Of a stretch of DNA of 7,534 bases, positions 1 to 4,497 are shown piece after piece. The position numbers and the translations under genes are program-made. Source of the DNA: Pseudomonadota bacterium (GTDB lineage Bacteria > Pseudomonadota > Gammaproteobacteria > Steroidobacterales > Steroidobacteraceae). The notes under the pieces were generated by a model. The model searched no databases. It had not been told where the DNA came from and saw only the letters and a program-made list of their open reading frames with translations. How positions within the stretch are numbered: the first letter of the stretch is position 1; each line of letters begins with the position of its first letter. Where the stretch lies: NCBI GenBank assembly GCA_021815905.1, contig JAKAZP010000123.1:1-7534 (forward strand). The letters run 5' to 3'.

Positions 1-448
1 GCGTGCCGAGCGGCGGCCCGTTCATCGGTTGCTGGATCCACACCGGGTCGGCGGGGTTCGGGGGTCCCACCGAGTTGCCGTAGACCCCGACCGCGGTCGC
101 GTACCAGTCGTTCTTCTTGTCCTTGTCCGAGTCGGGGCGCACGTCGATGGTGATGCGCCGCACTCCGGGCACCTGCGAGTCGACGACCTTCTGCCGCCAC
201 TGCCACTTGCGATGAGCCATCTCGAGCGTGCCGTCGGAGGTGCCGAGGGCCGGCAGATTGCCCGAGAGCAGCCGCACCCGCTCCATCTGATCGAGCGCCA
301 CCCACTCGGCGAAGGTCTTGTTCTCGAGGTACATCGCGGTCCTCGCCGAGGAGGTGAGCGCCTCGAGCACGGCCGCCATGCCGATGGTGACGATGGCGAG
401 CGCCACCAGCACCTCGATGAGCGTGAAGCCGGCCGACCTGCGCCTCAC
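1..448 (-). CDS. gspI: T2SS minor pseudopilin GspI (3' end beyond window)
   Basis: Minor pseudopilin of the type II secretion system. In this family GspI joins GspJ, GspK and GspH in the tip complex of the inner-membrane-anchored pseudopilus. Seen: a GTG start at 448-446 sharing GTGA with the gspH stop, then a short basic leader (MRRRSAG) cut by prepilin peptidase before F8. FTLIE has the invariant Glu at residue 12, followed by a hydrophobic helix to about residue 30. AEWVALDQMERVRL (48-61) matches the family's typical A-x-W-x-A-x-N-x-L stretch, with Asp in place of Asn. 149 residues are visible with no stop. GspI proteins are usually about 120 to 130 residues, so this one has a C-terminal extension rich in Pro, Gly and Asn from about residue 123. 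The other strand is open only as a shadow. The family call is secure; the C-terminus is unknown. Confidence 0.9.
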   Translation of the reverse strand, partial: MRRRSAGFTLIEVLVALAIVTIGMAAVLEALTSSARTAMYLENKTFAEWVALDQMERVRLLSGNLPALGTSDGTLEMAHRKWQWRQKVVDSQVPGVRRITIDVRPDSDKDKKNDWYATAVGVYGNSVGPPNPADPVWIQQPMNGPPLGT

Positions 449-987
449 GAGGCGCTCTCCGCCGGCTGCTTCTCGACGATGTGGCCGTTCTGATTCTGCC
501 GCAGGGTGATGCGGTGCTCCGTGCCCCGCCGCTCGAGCGTGATCGCGAAGGTCGACAGATCGCCGCTCGAGTAGAGCACGACCTGCGGCGCGAGCGAGCG
601 CTCGTGGAGGCGATCCTCGAGCACCACCGGGCGCGCATCGACCGCGAGCCGGAATTCGAGCCCCGAGGGCAGGGTCCGCTCGCGCAGCGCGTCGTCCTCG
701 AACACGCGCCGCCAGGTGTTGCGGCGCACCGAGAACACCACGAACTCGTAGCCGTGGCGTGCGAAGACGATGCCGTAGTCGCGGGTCTGCAGCTCCGCCT
801 GCTCGCGCGCGTAGTGCATGAGCGAGAGCAGCCGCTTGCTTTCGGTTCTGAGCGCGGTGTCGTGACCGGCGAAGTTGAGCGTGAGCACCATGGCGGCGGT
901 CATCACGCCGATGATCATCACGACCACCAGGATCTCGAGCAGCGTGAAGCCGCTCTCGCGGTCAGTTGCCGCCGCTGCCGCCGTCAC
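445..987 (-). CDS. gspH: T2SS minor pseudopilin GspH
   Basis: Minor pseudopilin of the T2SS pseudopilus, thought to sit near its tip. Seen: the class III signal GFTLLE, with Glu at the fifth mature position, followed by a hydrophobic helix (EILVVVMIIGVM). A globular domain of about 145 residues ends in a pattern typical of GspH, VVLYSSGDLSTFAITL. The start is uncertain. Between the gspG stop (962-964) and the pseudopilin signal there is no ATG, GTG or TTG in frame. The nearest start is GTG 987-985 inside gspG (26-bp overlap), giving a 13-residue leader MTAAAAATDRESG and 180 residues in all. That leader lacks the usual net positive charge and has no clear ribosome binding site, so translation probably depends on coupling to gspG. 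The only other start is ATG 1095, giving a 49-residue basic leader, also without a Shine-Dalgarno sequence. The stop overlaps the gspI start. Confidence 0.87.
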   Translation of the reverse strand: MTAAAAATDRESGFTLLEILVVVMIIGVMTAAMVLTLNFAGHDTALRTESKRLLSLMHYAREQAELQTRDYGIVFARHGYEFVVFSVRRNTWRRVFEDDALRERTLPSGLEFRLAVDARPVVLEDRLHERSLAPQVVLYSSGDLSTFAITLERRGTEHRITLRQNQNGHIVEKQPAESAS

Positions 988-1504
988 CGCCGTTGTCGCT
1001 GCTTTCGCCGTCCCCGCCGATGGTCCAGTTGCCGATGGTCGCGTTGACCCCTTTGCCGCCCGGCTGATCGTCGGCCCCGAGCGTGAAGAGATCATAGGGC
1101 TGGCCGTGCGTTCCCGGGTAAATGTAGTGATAGGGGTGCCCCCACGGATCGTGATTGAGGCGCTGCACGTACGGTCCGTTCCAGTGCGTGATCGACGAAT
1201 CGCTCGGACGCTTCACCAGCGCCTCGAGTCCCTGGTCGGAGCTCGGATACACCGAGTTGTCGAGGCGGTACTCCGTGAGCGCGGTCTCGAGCGACTGGAT
1301 GTCCTCCTTGGCTCTCGCGACACGGGCTTCGTCGACTTTGTTGACCACCTGAGGCACGATCACCGCGGCCAGCAGGCCGATGATGATCACGACCACCATG
1401 ATCTCGATCAGGGTGAATCCGCCGGCGGCCCGAGCCGCCGCGGGAGGGACCCTCGCGGGCCGGACTCCCGTGCCCTGCGGGGCGAGGTAGGGTCGATGCG
1501 TCAT
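962..1504 (-). CDS. gspG: T2SS major pseudopilin GspG
   Basis: Major pseudopilin, which polymerises into the periplasmic T2SS pseudopilus. Seen: GGFTLIEIMVVVIIIGLLAAVIVP with the invariant Glu34, prepilin peptidase cleavage after G29, and the family's DPWGHPYHYIYPGTHG (119-134), YDLFTLGAD (137-145) and IGNW (157-160) blocks. The start is ATG 1504-1502, preceded by AAGGA at 1513-1509. The next start upstream, ATG 1555, lacks a Shine-Dalgarno sequence, and no GTG or TTG lies between the ATG and the cleavage site. Length is 180 residues, mature part 151. Three oddities: a 29-residue Pro/Arg/Ala-rich leader, where 5 to 10 residues is usual; NAT (154-156) where XcpT-like homologues, as I recall them, have DAD in the calcium-binding loop; and an 18-residue Gly/Ser/Asp tail after TIGG. 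It is the first gene of a gspG-H-I operon, so gspE, gspF, gspC and gspD must lie elsewhere or downstream. Confidence 0.95.
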   Translation of the reverse strand: MTHRPYLAPQGTGVRPARVPPAAARAAGGFTLIEIMVVVIIIGLLAAVIVPQVVNKVDEARVARAKEDIQSLETALTEYRLDNSVYPSSDQGLEALVKRPSDSSITHWNGPYVQRLNHDPWGHPYHYIYPGTHGQPYDLFTLGADDQPGGKGVNATIGNWTIGGDGESSDNGGDGGSGGN

Positions 1505-1531
1505 GTTGTCCTTGAACGGTGCCTGCGGCTG

Positions 1532-1546
1532 CGCCCGAATCGGGCG
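1532..1546. promoter_or_regulatory. 15-bp palindrome between gspG and the rrtA relic
   Basis: CGCCCGA-A-TCGGGCG: two perfect 7-base arms around one central base. It lies 27 bases upstream of the gspG ATG and 17 bases upstream of the first ATG of the divergent rhombosortase relic. The position suits an operator for a divergent promoter pair or a short hairpin in the gspG leader. No known operator consensus was recognised. The palindrome is seen directly; its function is inferred. Confidence 0.35.
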
Positions 1547-1553
1547 GCGGCGC

Positions 1554-1559
1554 ATGATA
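1554..1559 (-). promoter_or_regulatory. Candidate -10 box of gspG
   Basis: On the minus strand this reads TATCAT, five of six matches to TATAAT, about 50 bases upstream of the gspG ATG. No convincing -35 hexamer lies at 16 to 18 bases. It would place the RNA start in or next to the palindrome at 1532-1546. This is weak evidence, recorded because it is the best promoter-like string in the gap. Confidence 0.2.
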
Positions 1560-1563
1560 ACAA

Positions 1564-2059
1564 ATGGCTGACGGACGGCCCGTGAACGGCTCCCGGATGC
1601 TCGCGTCGCTCAACTGCGACGCACGCTACGGTGCGGTCCTGCTCGGGGCCTGCGCGCTGCTGCTCGCCCTGGGCGCGTGCGGGCGCGAGGTCGGCCTGCT
1701 GCTGCGCCACCTGCTCGCTGCCGCCGCCGCCATCGATGCGCAATTGTGACTGCAGCATTCGACCGTTCTCTGGTATCCGGGTTCCTCCGGGGTGCTCCAC
1801 GGAGCGTTCGCGGCCGGCGCGCTCGCCCGCCCGTGGAGGCGACACGCCGAGGGCTGGGCGCGGCTCGGGCTGCTCGCCGCCAAGCTCGCGTACGAGCAGT
1901 CGGTCGGCCCTGTGCGTCTCTCGGGCCCGGGGGATGCCCGTCCTCGTGGATGCCCATCTCTACGGCGCCCTGGGCGGCCTTGCGGTTTCAGCGGCGCGTC
2001 TCCTCGCCCATTGCCCGCCCGGAGCGGCGCTCCGCTCGAGTCCCCGGACCCCTTTATAA
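1564..2059 (+). pseudogene. rrtA: Rhombosortase relic (rhomboid-family GlyGly-CTERM protease), broken by a stop, a frameshift and an internal loss
   Basis: Intact rhombosortases are polytopic inner-membrane serine proteases of about 190 residues that cleave GlyGly-CTERM tails of proteins destined for the T2SS. Seen: in frame 1 from ATG 1564, a hydrophobic segment (YGAVLLGACALLLALGA), then TGA at 1747-1749. The same frame then carries LWYPGSSGVLHGAFAAGALA, with the Ser of GxSG at 1786-1788, and GLLAAKLAYEQSVGP. After the G5 run at 1929-1933, frame 2 carries MPVLVDAHLYGALGG, with the His at 1955-1957, to TAA 2057-2059. These are the family's hallmark blocks in the right order, and Ser and His are 56 codons apart once one G is removed. 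The TGA sits where homologues tend to have an aromatic residue (TGG to TGA is plausible). The W-R-x-x-T-G-H/HL-x-x-N segment is missing from every frame, so only about 164 codons remain. G/C-rich third positions persist. The broken TAA overlaps the fabD -10 box. Family identity is by recalled motifs, not a search. Confidence 0.72.
2022..2037. promoter_or_regulatory. Inverted repeat at the -35 position of the fabD promoter
   Basis: GAGCGG-CGCT-CCGCTC, perfect 6-base arms. The right arm occupies 2032-2037, exactly where a -35 hexamer would sit for the TATAAT at 2055-2060 with a 17-base spacer. It does not resemble TTGACA. It could be a binding site for an activator or repressor of the fab operon, or chance in GC-rich DNA. 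It also lies inside the 3' end of the rrtA relic. Confidence 0.25.
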
Positions 2060-2060
2060 T
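2055..2060 (+). promoter_or_regulatory. Consensus -10 box of the fabD promoter
   Basis: A perfect TATAAT in otherwise very GC-rich DNA, 27 bases upstream of the fabD ATG, giving a leader of about 20 bases that contains the AGGAGG ribosome binding site (2078-2083). No good -35 is present at 17 bases (CCGCTC), so an activator or another contact may be needed. It indicates that the fab cluster starts transcription here rather than from a plsX-fabH promoter. Confidence 0.6.
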
Positions 2061-2087
2061 CGCCGGAATTTTTCTCGAGGAGGTCCG

Positions 2088-3056
2088 ATGGCGCTCGGCT
2101 TCGTCTTTCCGGGTCAAGGATCACAGTCGGTCGGCATGCTCGGGGGGCTCGTGCCCGCGCCCGGTGCGGAGGCGGTGATTCGCGATACCTTCTCCGAAGC
2201 CTCTGCAGTGCTCGGCTACGACCTCTGGAGCCTCGTCGCCCAGGGCCCCGCGGAGCGGCTGAACGCCACCGAGTGCACGCAGCCGGCCATGCTCGCGGCG
2301 GACGTCGCGACCTTCCGGCTGTGGCGCTCCCGCGGCGGTCCCGAGCCGGCCGTCGTGGCCGGCCACAGCCTCGGGGAATATTCGGCCCTGGTGGCCGCCG
2401 GGGCGCTCGGGCTCCGCGAGGGCATCGATCTCGTGCGCACCCGGGGCAGGCTGATGCAGGAAGCGGTGCCCGCCGGGTCCGGCGCCATGGCGGCGGTCCT
2501 CGGCCTCGAGGACGGCGAGGTGCTCGCGGCCTGTCGCGAAGCCGCGCAGGGACAGGTGCTCGAGGCCGTCAACTTCAATGCCCCGGGCCAGGTCGTCATC
2601 GCCGGGGAGAGCGGCGCGATCCAGCGCGGCATCGAGGCGGCCCGTGCGCGCGGAGCCAAGCGCGCCGTCGCGCTTCCGGTGAGCGTGCCCGCGCACAGCA
2701 GTCTCATGCGCCGAGCCGCCGAGCAGCTCGGGCGGAAGCTCGCGAGCGTCCCGCTCGGCAAGCCCCGGATCCCGTTCGTGAGCGCGGTGGATGCGAAGAT
2801 CCACGACGATCCGCGTGAGCTCGCGGCTTTGCTCGTCCGGCAGCTCTCGAGTCCGGTACGCTGGTCGGACACGGTGCGGGCGCTCCTGGCCGCCGGGACG
2901 AAGCTCTTGGTCGAGTGCGGGCCCGGAAAGGTGCTGACCGCACTCAATCGGCGCATCGAGCGCGGCCCTGGGCTCGAGTACCTCGCGCTCGAGGATGCCG
3001 CATCGCTCGAAGCGGCGCTCGCGGCGGCGCAGCCTTCCCCCGGGAAGCCGGCCTGA
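2088..3056 (+). CDS. fabD: Malonyl-CoA:ACP transacylase FabD
   Basis: Transfers malonyl from malonyl-CoA to the phosphopantetheine arm of acyl carrier protein in the cytoplasm, supplying the extender unit for fatty acid synthesis. Seen: 322 residues against about 309 in E. coli; FVFPGQGSQ at 5-13 (oxyanion Gln10); the nucleophile elbow GHSLGEYSA with Ser94; Arg119 in LVRTRGRLMQEAVP, which binds the malonyl carboxylate; and VPAHSSLM with catalytic His203. VNFNAPGQVVIAG (161-173) and VECGPGKVLTAL (275-286) are also family blocks. The start is ATG 2088, set by AGGAGG at 2078-2083; the same frame is open far upstream, but that part is noncoding in character. fabG follows after 48 bases. Unlike most gammaproteobacteria there is no fabH or plsX just upstream. 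Extra residues lie after GMLGG (about 21-27) and at the Ala/Pro-rich C-terminus. Function is highly certain. Confidence 0.98.
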   Translation: MALGFVFPGQGSQSVGMLGGLVPAPGAEAVIRDTFSEASAVLGYDLWSLVAQGPAERLNATECTQPAMLAADVATFRLWRSRGGPEPAVVAGHSLGEYSALVAAGALGLREGIDLVRTRGRLMQEAVPAGSGAMAAVLGLEDGEVLAACREAAQGQVLEAVNFNAPGQVVIAGESGAIQRGIEAARARGAKRAVALPVSVPAHSSLMRRAAEQLGRKLASVPLGKPRIPFVSAVDAKIHDDPRELAALLVRQLSSPVRWSDTVRALLAAGTKLLVECGPGKVLTALNRRIERGPGLEYLALEDAASLEAALAAAQPSPGKPA

Positions 3057-3104
3057 GGGGCAACGAAGCCGAAGCGGCCGGGCACGAAGAAACGGGAGAG
3101 ACGG

Positions 3105-3845
3105 ATGCTGGAGAATGACGTGGCGCTCGTGACGGGCGCTTCGCGCGGAATCGGCCGCGAGATCGCGATGGCGCTCGGGAGGGCCGGGGCCCGCGTGATC
3201 GGCACCTCGACGACACCCGAGGGAGCGGCCGCGTTCACCTCGGCGCTCGCGTCGCATGGATGCAACGGCCGGGGGGCGGTGCTCGATGCGGCCGAGGCCG
3301 CCTCGATCGATGCGCTGGTCGGTGAGCTCGAGTCGGCCGGGGAGATGCCGACCATTCTCGTCAACAATGCCGCGGTCACGCGGGACACGCTGCTGCTGCG
3401 CATGAAGCCGGAGGACTGGGAGCGGGTGATCGTCACCAACCTGACTTCGGTGTACCGGCTTTCGAAGGCGTGCCTCAGGCGGATGATGAAGGAGCGCCGG
3501 GGCCGCATCGTGAACATCAGCTCGGTCGTCGGGCTCACGGGCAATCCGGGGCAGGCCAACTATGCCGCGGCAAAGGCCGGCATTCTCGGCTTTACCAAGT
3601 CGCTCGCGCGCGAGGTCGCCTCGCGCGGCATCACGGTGAATGCCGTGGCGCCGGGTTTCATCGACACCGACATGACGCGCGCGCTCGGGGAGGCGCAGCG
3701 CGCGGAGCTGCTGAAGCAGATCCCCGCGGGGCGCCTCGGAGAGGCGGCCGAGGTCGCCGCGGCCGTGCTTTTCCTCGCCTCGCCCCAGGCGGCCTACATC
3801 ACGGGCGAGACGCTGCACGTCAACGGCGGCATGTACATGCCCTGA
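3105..3845 (+). CDS. fabG: 3-oxoacyl-ACP reductase FabG
   Basis: NADPH-dependent reduction of 3-oxoacyl-ACP to (R)-3-hydroxyacyl-ACP, the first reductive step of each elongation cycle. It is a short-chain dehydrogenase that normally works as a tetramer. Seen: 246 residues (E. coli 244); Rossmann motif TGASRGIG (10-17); NNAAVTRD (87-94), with Ala where NNAG is usual; the catalytic set Asn112, Ser140 (NISSV), Tyr153 and Lys157 (YAAAK); [11 protein letters not shown] (181-191) and the C-terminal [15 protein letters not shown]. The start ATG 3105 has GGGAGAG at 3094-3100. It lies 48 bases after fabD and is probably cotranscribed with it. Downstream, 284 bases separate it from acpP, with a terminator-like hairpin in that gap, so fabG probably ends the upstream transcription unit. 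No anomaly in composition. An SDR of another specificity is unlikely given this context. Confidence 0.97.
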   Translation: MLENDVALVTGASRGIGREIAMALGRAGARVIGTSTTPEGAAAFTSALASHGCNGRGAVLDAAEAASIDALVGELESAGEMPTILVNNAAVTRDTLLLRMKPEDWERVIVTNLTSVYRLSKACLRRMMKERRGRIVNISSVVGLTGNPGQANYAAAKAGILGFTKSLAREVASRGITVNAVAPGFIDTDMTRALGEAQRAELLKQIPAGRLGEAAEVAAAVLFLASPQAAYITGETLHVNGGMYMP

Positions 3846-4037
3846 CCCGTCACGGCGGTCAGGCAACACCCCGATCGGCGCGCGAGGCGCTCGCCGGCGG
3901 CCGTTGGATCAGCGCCACAGTCGCCTCCGGGAGCGTGCGGCGGCCCGGCCCGACGTCCCGCCGGCGGCGGGTTTCGCGAGGAAAAACAACCACTCAGCGA
4001 GGGCTCGCGGCGACTGGAAGCCCCGGGGGTGTTCCCC

Positions 4038-4043
4038 TACAAT
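4038..4043 (+). promoter_or_regulatory. Candidate -10 box of an acpP promoter
   Basis: TACAAT, five of six matches to the consensus, in the 284-base fabG-acpP gap. With a 17-base spacer the -35 would be TGGAAG (4015-4020), a three of six match. A GGGG-TGTT-CCCC inverted repeat (4026-4037) lies just upstream, in the spacer. The expected RNA start, near 4050, falls inside the left arm of the hairpin at 4047-4084. In E. coli acpP also has its own promoter, in keeping with the very high demand for ACP. I see no gene in the rest of the gap from 3846. Confidence 0.45.
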
Positions 4044-4046
4044 ACC

Positions 4047-4093
4047 GCGCCCCTGCCGCCGGCCTCGGCCGATTCGGCGGGCGCAGCTTTTTT
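4047..4093 (+). terminator. Intrinsic-terminator-like hairpin with T6 between fabG and acpP
   Basis: GCGCCC (4047-4052) pairs with GGGCGC (4079-4084). After a 2-base bulge, GCCG (4055-4058) pairs with CGGC (4075-4078). After three more bases comes TTTTTT at 4088-4093. On the plus strand this has the form of a rho-independent terminator for readthrough from fabG. It ends 36 bases before the acpP ATG, so acpP needs its own start point or an escape from termination. A weaker alternative stem is CCGCCG (4056-4061) with CGGCGG (4075-4080). The minus strand has no T tract, so the signal is directional. Confidence 0.6.
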
Positions 4094-4129
4094 GAATCGC
4101 AAACTTCAATTACACAGGACCATCCCCTA

Positions 4130-4372
4130 ATGAGCACAGTTGAGCAGCAGGTCAAAGCCATCGTGGCCGAGCAGCTTGGCGTCAAGCAGGAACAGGTGAC
4201 CAACGACGCCTCGTTCGTGGACGATCTGGGAGCCGACTCGCTCGACACCGTCGAGCTGGTGATGGCCCTCGAGGAGGAGTTCGAGATCGAGATCCCGGAC
4301 GAGGATGCGGAGAAGATCACGACGGTGCACCAGGCCATCGATTACATCAACGAGCGGCGCACCAAGGCCTGA
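4130..4372 (+). CDS. acpP: Acyl carrier protein AcpP
   Basis: Small acidic cytosolic carrier that holds growing acyl chains as thioesters on a 4'-phosphopantetheine arm, and partner of FabD, FabG and FabF encoded beside it. Seen: 80 residues (E. coli 78); the DSL motif in [22 protein letters not shown], with Ser37 as the phosphopantetheine attachment site; strongly acidic helix II; and a closing [14 protein letters not shown]. The start is ATG 4130, with AGGA at 4116-4119 at a longish 10-base spacing. The frame is open far upstream through fabG and the gap, but that is not coding sequence. The first bases of the gene and its leader are noticeably less GC-rich than their surroundings, as expected for a very highly translated gene. 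fabF follows after 125 bases containing a perfect palindrome, consistent with uncoupling abundant acpP mRNA from fabF. Confidence 0.98.
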   Translation: MSTVEQQVKAIVAEQLGVKQEQVTNDASFVDDLGADSLDTVELVMALEEEFEIEIPDEDAEKITTVHQAIDYINERRTKA

Positions 4373-4434
4373 GACTCAAGCCCGGGGCGGGCCGCGGCTC
4401 GAGGGCGAGCGCGTGCGCGGCGCGGGCGATGTGC

Positions 4435-4450
4435 GCGGACGGCCGTCCGC
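4435..4450. promoter_or_regulatory. Perfect 16-bp palindrome between acpP and fabF
   Basis: GCGGACGG-CCGTCCGC has 8-base arms without a gap. As RNA it would form a 6-bp stem with a GGCC loop. There is no T tract after it, so it is not a standard intrinsic terminator. It could be a 3' stabilising stem-loop for acpP mRNA, a processing site, or a protein site 47 bases before the fabF start. The symmetry is seen directly; the role is inferred. Confidence 0.4.
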
Positions 4451-4497
4451 CGGGCACGATTCCCTTCAGGATTCCTTATCTTCGAGGCAGGTAGCGA

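Noticed and set aside
962..1015. Gly-rich end of GspG as a GlyGly-CTERM signal for rhombosortase
   Set aside because: A GlyGly-CTERM needs a hydrophobic helix and basic residues after the glycines; the protein ends at the glycines.
1747..1749. TGA as selenocysteine, and the G5 run as programmed frameshifting, in an active rhombosortase
   Set aside because: No selenocysteine-insertion-type hairpin or known slippery heptamer was recognised, and the loss of the W-R-x-x-T-G-H segment makes an active enzyme unlikely.
1564..1749. A stand-alone 61-residue lipoprotein (LGAC resembles a lipobox)
   Set aside because: No ribosome binding site, the Cys is preceded by an unusually long N-region, and the same frame continues beyond the stop into rhombosortase blocks, which explains the hydrophobic stretch better.
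1750..2087. Remnant of fabH upstream of fabD
   Set aside because: No frame shows the FabH C-terminal pattern (N-T-S-A-A-S or G-G-G-x-x-W-G); the sequence matches rhombosortase blocks instead.
2121..3869. Long open frame of 582 codons on the minus strand opposite fabD and fabG
   Set aside because: Arg/His/Gly-rich shadow of two certain genes; no family motif, and the GC-rich third positions belong to the plus-strand genes.
3846..4037. A small gene between fabG and acpP (open frame at 3904-4095)
   Set aside because: No ribosome binding site or motif, amino acid content typical of a GC-rich shadow, and the terminator-like hairpin lies inside its end.
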